In this document: piece after piece, positions 1 to 7,634 of the stretch
How the letters are laid out: every line of letters starts with the position of its first letter
Numbering within the stretch: the first letter of the stretch is position 1
Origin: an uncultured Aquimarina sp.
Lineage (GTDB): Bacteria > Bacteroidota > Bacteroidia > Flavobacteriales > Flavobacteriaceae
DNA: 64,000 nt
Reading direction: 5' to 3'
NCBI GenBank assembly: GCA_947498455.1
Contig: CANMKK010000010.1
Location: forward strand, 62,001-126,000
Notes under the pieces: model-generated
Database searches by the model: none
What the model was told of the DNA's origin: nothing
What the model saw: the letters and a program-made list of their open reading frames with translations, nothing else
Position numbers and translations under genes: made by a program

Positions 1-276
1 TATATGAAATACCAGTTCTTATATGAAATTACCAGAATCTGAATTGAATTGTTTCTTTTTAGTCGGTAATTTCATTTTAGAATTGGTGTAAAGTATGGCT
101 TTGATTTGATCATTCAGTCGAAAATTACTCAATCCTTAAATTCACAAAAAAACACAGGAAATTGATTATCAGTGCTTTTATTATCTTATAATTGAAAAAT
201 TGTATATTTAAGTGATCGTTATGCCAGCTCTTATATGAAAATGGCATTATACCAAATTCACTAAAATTAATACCTC
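1..276. other. Leading intergenic region with short imperfect repeats
   Basis: No gene was found here. The element ATATGAAAT(T)ACCAG occurs twice at the very start, and a 6-bp inverted repeat (ATGCCA/TGGCAT) lies around 220-246. No convincing TAnnTTTG promoter was seen for the gene that starts at 277, and the window edge may cut off relevant sequence. Confidence 0.4.
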
Positions 277-1665
277 ATGTCCAGCAAAATCCACGTCGTT
301 TTTGGCAGTATTTCCAAAACAGAAAATATTGAAAATTATATCCAAGCAAAAATTTGCAAACCAAAATCTGAGAACTATTCTGATATAGAAGAAGAAGTAC
401 AAACTCTTGAGGTGCATAAAATGGCACAACAGTTGACAAAGACTCTTACATCCCTCTCTGAACCTGAAATTGCTACGCTAAACAATATTCCAAATGCAAT
501 CGATATACAAAAAAAATTACAAGACGATATCGATTGTTTTATCCGTGAAACAGATGCTATACTGCCATTGGCTGCTAATGAAAAGATTCTACCTAATGGA
601 AAAACGGTTTCCTTTTTACTAAAAGATTGGAAAGGATACAAGCAAGGTACTCCTTTTGTAAAACGAGTTACGAATATATCTGTGTTATATTTCTTTCGTC
701 CAGACCTAAAGATGGAAGAAGGACAACTGCTAGACATTTCCCGTCCCGATGCTGAAATGCCATCTCATTTGCTAAACTTTCCTTTACAAACTGGAGCAGG
801 TCTTTCTGCAGATGCAGACTGGACAGCAGGAATAAAAGTACTAGTAGATGGACTGATGGGTATGGCTCCTCCTCCATTCGATCTTCTGGGTGCTGCACTA
901 CTAGCAATGGTATGGCCTAATGGAAGTAGTACCAACTGGGAAATTATTTACGAGAGTATTCGTCAAATAATTATTGAAGAACTAGATAAACAAACCCTTA
1001 CGAATACCTATGCAGAACTAAGAGGAGTATTAGATTATGTTTCCAGTGAATATGTACATCTTGCCGAAGATCCTAAAACGCCAAAAGAGACTTTACAAGA
1101 AAAGCTAGAATTTTATAACCATACTTTATATACCAAAATTCTATCTATTTTTCAGGATGATCGATATGCCAATGCATCTTTAGGAAATTTTCTGGTTGCC
1201 GCCAGTGCACATTTAGCATTATTTCAGGAACGTGCATTACAAGACCCAAATCACCAAGGGAACCCACTTAATTCTCCATATACCAAAACCCTGATCCAAA
1301 AAGCACAAGAATATGCCAACCACGTGGACAAGGTGATCCCTAAAATTGCAGCTGCCCGAGTAACTAAAATATCTGGACTAAAAGTAGATCAAAAATGCAC
1401 CGCCTCTAGTATTGGAGATTTGATATGTTCGTATAGCTATTATTATACCGATCAAAAAACCGGCAAAAATTCTGAATTGATAGGACGAGAACCGGGCGAA
1501 AAAGCATTAGAAAAAAAATGGAAAGCCAAAGCAGATAAACATAGAACGGACTATATAACTAGTGTTAGAAATAGTACAACCGCAGCATTACAAATGACCG
1601 CTGGAACGGTTGCAAAAAAATGGAGGGAATTAGCCAATAATCCAATTCCTGTTCTAACATCTTAA
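277..1665 (+). CDS. Cry delta-endotoxin domain I-like (pore-forming helical bundle) protein
   Basis: This 462-residue protein has a central part (about residues 170-365) that reads like the N-terminal seven-helix pore-forming domain of Bacillus Cry toxins. A Pro/Gly-rich turn and hydrophobic helix lead into a conserved-looking WP at 213-214. A W-E helix follows with the pattern seen in Cry helix 3, then an L-R-G...Y..Y region (about 247-260). A helix at 305-318 (FLVAASAHLALFQE) corresponds to the Cry helix 5 signature 'A..aNlHL.lLrd'. EYANHV at 345-350 resembles the EYTNHC segment before the end of the domain. No beta-prism or jelly-roll receptor-binding domains follow: only about 97 more residues with a basic C-terminus. 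The N-terminal 165 residues match nothing I recognise, and no signal peptide is visible. Function is inferred from pattern only; pore formation or toxicity to eukaryotes or other bacteria is possible but unproven. It stands alone, with no chaperone-like neighbour. Confidence 0.6.
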   Translation: MSSKIHVVFGSISKTENIENYIQAKICKPKSENYSDIEEEVQTLEVHKMAQQLTKTLTSLSEPEIATLNNIPNAIDIQKKLQDDIDCFIRETDAILPLAANEKILPNGKTVSFLLKDWKGYKQGTPFVKRVTNISVLYFFRPDLKMEEGQLLDISRPDAEMPSHLLNFPLQTGAGLSADADWTAGIKVLVDGLMGMAPPPFDLLGAALLAMVWPNGSSTNWEIIYESIRQIIIEELDKQTLTNTYAELRGVLDYVSSEYVHLAEDPKTPKETLQEKLEFYNHTLYTKILSIFQDDRYANASLGNFLVAASAHLALFQERALQDPNHQGNPLNSPYTKTLIQKAQEYANHVDKVIPKIAAARVTKISGLKVDQKCTASSIGDLICSYSYYYTDQKTGKNSELIGREPGEKALEKKWKAKADKHRTDYITSVRNSTTAALQMTAGTVAKKWRELANNPIPVLTS

Positions 1666-1749
1666 TTTTGTTGAATTGTTTTAACTATATCTTAGGTTTT
1701 AACTTAAAATTTATTTTAAAATAAAGTCTACACAAAACATTCATACCAT

Positions 1750-1782
1750 AGACCTTACGGGTTTTGAAAATCTGTAAGGTCT
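1750..1782. repeat. AGACCT palindromic repeat, copy 1
   Basis: The sequence reads AGACCTTAC-GGG-TTTTGAAAA-TCT-GTAAGGTCT, with arms AGACCTTAC/GTAAGGTCT. The same layout (AGACCT...GG.TTT...AAA.C...AGGTCT) recurs at 15529-15561. It could act as a bidirectional hairpin or terminator after the Cry-like gene, but no T-run follows it. Confidence 0.7.
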
Positions 1783-1908
1783 AATACCATTTACACATAG
1801 TAAAATAAATATTGTATCTTTTTTATACCTTCCTACTAAGAAATCTTTTCTTAACATTTTAGCACATAATCGGGTACATTGCCTATTAAAAAAGGGTGGT
1901 TTCCCCCA

Positions 1909-1939
1909 TTGATCTATCCTACAACGGCTCGTATATTTG
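1909..1939 (+). promoter_or_regulatory. Bacteroidota-type promoter (-33 TTG, -7 TATATTTG)
   Basis: TTG at 1909-1911 and TATATTTG at 1932-1939 are separated by 20 bp. This fits the Bacteroidota sigma-ABfr pattern TTTG-N19-TAnnTTTG. It would start transcription near 1946, just before the small ORF at 1964 and the terminator at 2104-2138. Confidence 0.5.
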
Positions 1940-1963
1940 TACCATAAGATTATAAAACAATAT

Positions 1964-2077
1964 ATGAATCATTTTTACACACACAATATTATGAATTTAC
2001 TAGGGATCAACATTAGCGCTATTTTAGAATTTATTAAACAACTTCCTAAAGCATCCAGCCACGCAATACATAGATAA
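1964..2077 (+). CDS. Possible 37-residue small protein, or the body of a small RNA
   Basis: ATG at 1964 opens a 37-codon frame ending in TAA at 2075-2077. It has a central hydrophobic stretch (MNLLGINISAILEFI) and a basic, His-containing tail. It sits between a good promoter match and a strong intrinsic terminator, so a transcript of about 190 nt is likely. Whether the RNA is translated cannot be judged from one sequence. No known leader-peptide pattern (runs of one amino acid) was seen, and the genes downstream are separated by the terminator. Confidence 0.35.
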   Translation: MNHFYTHNIMNLLGINISAILEFIKQLPKASSHAIHR

Positions 2078-2103
2078 AATATATTACGTTCAATTTAAGC
2101 TAG

Positions 2104-2138
2104 AAATAGGCCTTATCAACTAAGTGCCTATTTTTTTT
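2104..2138 (+). terminator. Intrinsic terminator of the small unit
   Basis: The stem AAATAGGC-CTTA / TAAG-GCCTATTT has a short loop (TCAAC) and one bulged T, and it runs directly into eight Ts ending at 2138. This is a textbook rho-independent structure on the + strand. Confidence 0.75.
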
Positions 2139-2521
2139 GTACTAACAACTCAGATTATTCTTTTTCCACCATGCAAGGAATACATTATTAATCATTTTTA
2201 TCTCTAGTTTATAATAACACTGACATAAGGCATCTCTATATATCTCACTTCCAAATCATCCCATTCCTTTGAAGATGAAACTGTAGTAACTCTGGACGAA
2301 AGTCGACGCACTGAAAAGAGATAGATATTTTTAACACTAGTGATTAGTTAAAATAATGCAATCCTCCTTTTGTTAAAAAAATGAAAAATGAAAAAAAAGA
2401 GGTAACATTTTCTCTTCTCATGACATTAATAGTATAAAAACACCTACAATATATATTTGAGGCTTTTAGACTAGCTAAAAGCAACAGTAACACACTGAAA
2501 ACAAATAGAATATTAACAAAA

Positions 2522-2824
2522 ATGCAAAATACAATGAAATTGGGTCACCAACAACGACAGTATTATAAAGAATGGGAAGTCAAAAGAAAACAGAGATGGA
2601 AACAGATTATTAAGGAAGGAATCTTTTATTGGGCATTACCATTTTCTTTATTCTTAACCTTATTTGAGCTAAATGATCATCGATTTATAATGTATGAAAA
2701 AATAGAACTTGACTTTATACTCTTTTTTATAACATCCTTAATTTTGGGAGTTATAAATGCATTCTTAGAGCATAGAACAACGGATAAAAAGTATCTGGAG
2801 TTAAAAGAAAAATCGATTATATAG
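2522..2824 (+). CDS. Small two-helix membrane protein, unrecognised
   Basis: The predicted 100-residue product has a basic, glutamine-rich N-terminus (residues 1-30). Two hydrophobic segments follow (about 33-50 and 65-83), then a charged tail. I recognise no family. It precedes an RDD-family gene by about 120 bp on the same strand, so the two may be co-transcribed. The ATG follows an A-rich stretch, as is usual in Bacteroidota. Confidence 0.55.
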   Translation: MQNTMKLGHQQRQYYKEWEVKRKQRWKQIIKEGIFYWALPFSLFLTLFELNDHRFIMYEKIELDFILFFITSLILGVINAFLEHRTTDKKYLELKEKSII

Positions 2825-2942
2825 AAAACTGATCTAGTATTTCTAATAAGTACCCATATAGCTACAGATATTAAATGTTCTTTAAATAGAGATATATTTA
2901 TGGCAATAATCGATTGATATTAATAAGCAAAGGTTTTAAGAA

Positions 2943-3503
2943 GTGATAAGGATTACAGATTTAACAGAAGAGAGATTTAGGACTACGTATACAAAGGATG
3001 CATATGGCAATAGAATACGAGGAGAAGAAGATTATACTGCAATTAGAAAAGTACGAACGGTTAAATCTGGCCCTAGATTTGGACATTTTTTTATTGATTT
3101 AATCTTTTTTCAAATTATAATCATATGTTTTGATTTTGTTTTAGGAATGATCCAATTAGCAATTGGAGAGTTTGCCCCTGTAGGCTTAACTATTGAACTA
3201 TTTTCTACTCTAAGTGGTATTCTACTTTATCCTTTGATCTATTTTATTTTTGAATATTTATGGCAACAGACTCCTGGTAAATTTTTAACACAGGCAATTG
3301 TTATAGATGAATATGGAAATAAACCAAAAGCTAGTCAAATTGCTGTACGCTCTTTGATTAGATTAGTGCCATTTGAGGCATTTTCTTGTTTAGATGACTA
3401 TAGCAGAGGTTGGCATGATACATGGTCAAACACATTCGTGGTAAAAAAAAGTGAATTGGAAGAAATAAAAAAACTACAAAAAGAACAAGAAAGTCAGAAT
3501 TGA
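2943..3503 (+). CDS. RDD family membrane protein
   Basis: This 186-residue protein has an RDD-type transmembrane domain. A basic N-terminal stretch leads to two hydrophobic segments (about 42-65 and 78-102). The conserved loop with Q-x-T-P-G-K (residues 109-114) follows, and the region around RSLIRLVPFEAF and the D-xx-SRGWHDTWS segment near 150-163 match the family. RDD proteins are inner-membrane proteins, some linked to ion transport, and the role here is unknown. The start is a GTG; no ATG in frame would keep the N-terminus. The next gene begins 17 bp downstream, which suggests an operon. Confidence 0.75.
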   Translation: MIRITDLTEERFRTTYTKDAYGNRIRGEEDYTAIRKVRTVKSGPRFGHFFIDLIFFQIIIICFDFVLGMIQLAIGEFAPVGLTIELFSTLSGILLYPLIYFIFEYLWQQTPGKFLTQAIVIDEYGNKPKASQIAVRSLIRLVPFEAFSCLDDYSRGWHDTWSNTFVVKKSELEEIKKLQKEQESQN

Positions 3504-3520
3504 AATAATAGAAAAATAAT

Positions 3521-4474
3521 ATGTTTCAGGCAGAAATTAAGAGTTCGATAGAAGAAGATATATCAATTTTACTAAAACAAGATAACCATCCTTGGAATTA
3601 TATTTGTGAATGTGGAAATGCAAGTAGTTTGACTGTCAAAGAAATTCGAAATACAAATGCTATATTTATAAGTCATACCCATATTGATCATTTTGTGAAT
3701 TTTGATACTATAATAAGATATCAAATAGGTATCCAAAGAAAAGTAGTTATTTGTGGTCCAAAAGGAATTGCTAATCAGATTCAGTCTAGGATTAAGAGCT
3801 ATACTTGGAACCTGATCGACAGAAATGCTATCATTTATGAGATTAGAGAAGTAATATCAGATAGTGAAATAGTGATCTTTGAAATAAGACCACCTGTCTG
3901 GGAATTATTAGAAATTAAAGTAATCAAAGGAAATACAATTTTTGAAGAAAAATCTTCTATCGTTACTACAGTATTACTAGATCATAAAATTCCCACATTA
4001 GCCTATAAGTTCGAAGAAGCGGATGCTGTAAAAATAGATATTACTTCTAGTACATTTAAAGGAGGCAGCTGGGTTCGAGAACTTAAAGAAGCCTATAAAA
4101 ATAATGGCAATACCAGATTGATTACTATTGATAAGAAAGAATATCGCGCAGAAAAGTTATTTCATTTACTGCATATTCAGAAAGGAGATTCTATAGGAAT
4201 CATCATGGATCATATCGCAAATACAGAAAATCATAAAAAAATTAAAAAGCATTTTTTCAATTGTAGAAAGGTGTTTATAGAATGTTTTTATAAAAATGAA
4301 GATAAAGAGCTAGCAATTTTGAATTATCATAGCTATGCAAAAATGTCTGCAAAAGTGATGAGAGAAGCAGAAGTGAAAGAAGCTATTGCTGTCCATTTTT
4401 CAAGAAAATATGGAGAAAGTGAAATCACAGAATTGGTTAACGAATTTAATCACTCATTAAACTTGTTTGATTAG
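3521..4474 (+). CDS. Metallo-beta-lactamase-fold hydrolase, RNase Z-like
   Basis: The 317-residue product carries the HxHxDH zinc motif (SHTHIDHF, residues about 51-58) near the N-terminus. It also has an HS-type region and a later D-H motif (LLDHKIP, about 157). This matches the beta-CASP-free, RNase Z-like branch of the metallo-beta-lactamase superfamily. True RNase Z has a flexible exosite arm, which I do not see clearly, so tRNA 3'-processing should not be assumed. It follows the RDD gene by 17 bp and ends about 75 bp before the chelatase gene. Confidence 0.65.
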   Translation: MFQAEIKSSIEEDISILLKQDNHPWNYICECGNASSLTVKEIRNTNAIFISHTHIDHFVNFDTIIRYQIGIQRKVVICGPKGIANQIQSRIKSYTWNLIDRNAIIYEIREVISDSEIVIFEIRPPVWELLEIKVIKGNTIFEEKSSIVTTVLLDHKIPTLAYKFEEADAVKIDITSSTFKGGSWVRELKEAYKNNGNTRLITIDKKEYRAEKLFHLLHIQKGDSIGIIMDHIANTENHKKIKKHFFNCRKVFIECFYKNEDKELAILNYHSYAKMSAKVMREAEVKEAIAVHFSRKYGESEITELVNEFNHSLNLFD

Positions 4475-4549
4475 TAGCGAGAATTAACAACACCTACATA
4501 GAAATCCTTACTTTTACCATCAGTAAAGATAAAATTTCACTTCATACTG

Positions 4550-6214
4550 ATGAAACCTAAATACAGCTACCCTTTTACCGCAATACCTGCTCAGGAAGAA
4601 CTAAAATTATGCTTGATATTAAATCTGATTGATCCGAGTATTGGAGGAGTATTAGCTACTGGAGACAAAGGAACTGCTAAGACTACTGCAGTGCGTGGAT
4701 TGAGTCAATTAATGGGCAACGATTTTCCGTTTATAAATTTACCCATTGGAGCTACAGAAGATAGGGTCCTAGGAAGTATAAATCTGGAAGCGTTAATCAA
4801 TCAAAAAATAACGATCATTGACAAAGGCCTGTTAGCACAATCACATCAAGGGTTTTTATATATTGATGAGGTAAACTTGCTGAATGATTATTTGATGGAT
4901 GTACTGTTAGATGCTTCAGCTTCTGGAGGGTATTATTTAGAGAGAGAAGGTATATCACAGTGGATGGATAGTCGTTTTTGCTTAGTAGGAACGATGAATC
5001 CCGAAGAAGGAGCACTACGACCACAATTATTAGATCGTTTTGGTCTAAGCGTACATATACGTACTCCTAAAGACATCAAAATACGTAGTCAGATTGCAAT
5101 GCAGCGACTCACTTTTGATAGTGACCCAAAATCGTTTTACAATGAATTTCAAGAAGAAGAGAAAGCGGAAAAAGGTCGAATAATTGAGGCCAGAAAAAAT
5201 TTAAAAAATATTAACATCCCTGAAATAGTGCTGGAATATTGTGCAAGATTAACTTTAGATAATCAGGTAGAAGGAATGCGAGCTGATATTTTATTGCTCA
5301 AAACAACAAAGGCATATGCAGCATATTATAATCAAAAAGAGATTACCATAGAAATGGTAGATATTATTGCTCCATTTGTATTGCAGCATAGAGCAAAAGA
5401 ATATACACCTCCATCTGATAAAAATGAAGAAAATCCATCCGATATGAATACAGAGGGTTCTCAGGAAGAAATGCCGCCTCAAAATGGACAAAGCGATATA
5501 TTATTCCAACTGCCAAAAGAAGTACAACAAGGGTTAAAATTTTCAGTCCCAAAAGCCACTAAAAAGCAAGAGATTTCTCTGGATATTCAACAAAAAAGAG
5601 AGATCGTATCATATCCTGCGGAAAGAATATCCGAAATTTCCGTAGTTCGAACTGTAAAGAAATATTTGAGCACAGGAAAATTCGAAAAAATATACAAACG
5701 AGCAACTAAAAAAACTGTAGCAAAAATTGTATTCTTAATAGATACAAGTGCTTCTATGGCAATAGATCACCAAGTAGCATATCTCAAAGGAATCATCGAG
5801 AAAACAATTACTTCATATCCTTTGAAAAAAATAGAATATGCAATTGTAGGTTTGCATCATACTACCGCAAAAGTTCTTCAGGAATTCACTTTTGATATTA
5901 AAAAAATTTCAGAAATAAATTATCAATTAAAAGTAGGAGGAAAAACAAACTTAGGAGCTGCATTTTTTACAGTGTATGAGCTTATAAGATCTGTACGAAT
6001 GGAAATGATACAATTATTTGTGTTTACAGATGGAAAGATAAATACCGGAGCCGAAAATTCGTTTGAATATGCAGTGAGAACATACAAGCAGTATCTTTCT
6101 CGAATCTCTAAAACTACCATTATTGATACCGAAATAAGTTTTGTGAAATTAGGTAAAGCAAAACAGTTGGCACAACAACTTAAATTAGAGTATTCAATGA
6201 TATCTGATTTTTGA
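4550..6214 (+). CDS. Fused AAA+/VWA metallochelatase subunit (ChlI-ChlD/BchI-BchD-like) for CobN
   Basis: The 554-residue product joins a magnesium-chelatase-type AAA+ ATPase to a von Willebrand A domain. Walker A is GDKGTAKTT (38-46), Walker B FLYIDEV (102-108), and a sensor region GTMNPEEG follows at 147-154. An acidic, Pro/Asn-rich linker (about 287-315) leads to the VWA domain, with the MIDAS motif DTSAS at 398-402. Such subunits drive metal insertion by the large CobN/ChlH subunit. CobN is encoded two genes downstream on the same strand, so cobalt insertion into a corrin precursor is the likely job. In alphaproteobacteria this role is split between CobS and CobT; here one chain carries both domains. 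Confidence 0.85.
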   Translation: MKPKYSYPFTAIPAQEELKLCLILNLIDPSIGGVLATGDKGTAKTTAVRGLSQLMGNDFPFINLPIGATEDRVLGSINLEALINQKITIIDKGLLAQSHQGFLYIDEVNLLNDYLMDVLLDASASGGYYLEREGISQWMDSRFCLVGTMNPEEGALRPQLLDRFGLSVHIRTPKDIKIRSQIAMQRLTFDSDPKSFYNEFQEEEKAEKGRIIEARKNLKNINIPEIVLEYCARLTLDNQVEGMRADILLLKTTKAYAAYYNQKEITIEMVDIIAPFVLQHRAKEYTPPSDKNEENPSDMNTEGSQEEMPPQNGQSDILFQLPKEVQQGLKFSVPKATKKQEISLDIQQKREIVSYPAERISEISVVRTVKKYLSTGKFEKIYKRATKKTVAKIVFLIDTSASMAIDHQVAYLKGIIEKTITSYPLKKIEYAIVGLHHTTAKVLQEFTFDIKKISEINYQLKVGGKTNLGAAFFTVYELIRSVRMEMIQLFVFTDGKINTGAENSFEYAVRTYKQYLSRISKTTIIDTEISFVKLGKAKQLAQQLKLEYSMISDF

Positions 6215-6221
6215 AACAATT

Positions 6222-6314
6222 ATGATGGAGAATACGTATAACATCCTTTTTGTTTTGAGTTGTATTACTCTCGCAACCAAATTATCTTTGAATGTTTCAA
6301 ATTCTAAAACATAA
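6222..6314 (+). CDS. Possible 30-residue ORF between chelatase subunit and CbiA
   Basis: ATG at 6222 opens a 30-codon frame ending in TAA at 6312-6314, 7 bp after the chelatase gene. It contains one hydrophobic run (YNILFVLSCITLATKL), so a single-pass micro-protein is possible. Nothing else supports it and it may be chance. Confidence 0.2.
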   Translation: MMENTYNILFVLSCITLATKLSLNVSNSKT

Positions 6315-6338
6315 AACATAGGAGTTAAACTAAACTAT

Positions 6339-7634
6339 ATGTCCAAAACGTTTCTAATTGCAGCTCCGTGGAGCAATTCTGGAAAAACAACACTCACATT
6401 AGGAATGTCTCGTTGGTTTTATAATCAAGGGTATAAAGTACAAACGTTTAAATGCGGGCCAGACTATATAGATACCATACATCACGGTACAGCCAGTCAA
6501 AAACCGGCTATTAATCTTGATACAGTGATGATGCCAGAAGCACATGTAAAAGCTATTTTTAAGCACTATACTTCATTATCCGATGTAAACATTGTAGAAG
6601 GAGTAATGGGATTGTTTGATGGAGCTGTAAAAGATCAAGGAAGTTCTGCGGCAATAGCTAAATTATTAGATATTCCCGTGATTTTGGTAGTCAATGCAAG
6701 TGCTATGGCGTATACAATTGCTCCTATCCTACACGGATTAAAAACTTTTGATCCAGAAGTTAGGATTTCGGGAGTCATATTTAATTTTGTAAAAACAGCA
6801 TCACACTATGCTTTTCTAAAAGAAGCCTGTGATACGGTAGGGATTCAATCTTTAGGATACATACCGCCAAATGATGAGATTGTCATCCCATCTCGTCATC
6901 TGGGATTACATATAGACCATATGTTTGAGAATGTGATTGAAAAAGCAGCTTCTCATATTTCGAAATATATCTCGCTCCCAACACTTTTAGAACTAGCAAA
7001 ACCATATCCCAGAATTGATAAGAAAAAAGCAACGAAGAAAGTTTCGAATAAAAAATATAAGATTGCTATCGCAAAAGATGAAGCATTTACATTCACTTAT
7101 ATCGAAAACCTGAAATGGTTAGAAACAATTGGAAAAATCACCTTTTTTAGCCCAATTCACGATCAAGAGTTACCAGAAGCCGATATCATATATTTAGCAG
7201 GAGGATATCCGGAATTATATCTGGAAGCATTATCCAAGAATACAACAATGATAAACCAGCTAAAAGAAGTATCTGATAATGGGACGAAAATAGTGGCAGA
7301 ATGTGGAGGGATGATGTATTTAGGAAACGTAATTATTGATGAAGACGGTACGGAATATACTATGACAGGTATATTTCCCTTTAAAACCTCTATGAAAGAT
7401 AAAAAATTATCCTTAGGGTATCGAAAAGTAATATGGAATGATTTGGAAATATGGGGGCATGAATTTCATTATTCTAAAATATATGAAGATGATGGTATAC
7501 AAACAATAGCAAATGTATTATCTGCAAGAGGAAAAGAAGTATCCACAAAAATATATCAATATAAAAACGTATATGCTAGTTACATTCATTTGTATTGGGC
7601 AGCATTAGAAGAATCAGTAGATTTATGCATTTAA
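6339..7634 (+). CDS. cbiA: Cobyrinic/hydrogenobyrinic acid a,c-diamide synthase (CbiA/CobB)
   Basis: The 431-residue enzyme amidates the a and c side chains of cobyrinic or hydrogenobyrinic acid using ATP and glutamine. It starts with a dethiobiotin-synthetase-like P-loop (IAAPWSNSGKTT, residues 5-16). A DGAVKDQGSS region lies near 90, and the C-terminal half is a class I glutamine amidotransferase domain with ECGGMMYLG (Cys near 327). Late His residues (GHEFHYS and YIHLYW) match the expected catalytic region. Its stop overlaps the start of CobN by 10 bp, which indicates translational coupling. In a CobN pathway the a,c-diamide is the chelatase substrate, so the gene order makes biochemical sense. 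Confidence 0.93.
   Translation: MSKTFLIAAPWSNSGKTTLTLGMSRWFYNQGYKVQTFKCGPDYIDTIHHGTASQKPAINLDTVMMPEAHVKAIFKHYTSLSDVNIVEGVMGLFDGAVKDQGSSAAIAKLLDIPVILVVNASAMAYTIAPILHGLKTFDPEVRISGVIFNFVKTASHYAFLKEACDTVGIQSLGYIPPNDEIVIPSRHLGLHIDHMFENVIEKAASHISKYISLPTLLELAKPYPRIDKKKATKKVSNKKYKIAIAKDEAFTFTYIENLKWLETIGKITFFSPIHDQELPEADIIYLAGGYPELYLEALSKNTTMINQLKEVSDNGTKIVAECGGMMYLGNVIIDEDGTEYTMTGIFPFKTSMKDKKLSLGYRKVIWNDLEIWGHEFHYSKIYEDDGIQTIANVLSARGKEVSTKIYQYKNVYASYIHLYWAALEESVDLCI

Larger units (their letters stand above)
1666..2521. other. 856-bp intergenic region with a palindromic repeat and a small transcription unit
   Basis: This stretch holds a dispersed AGACCT palindrome (1750-1782). It also holds a promoter-like pair (1909-1939), a 37-codon ORF (1964-2077) and an intrinsic terminator (2104-2138), all listed separately. 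From 2139 to 2521 I see nothing recognisable. Confidence 0.6.
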
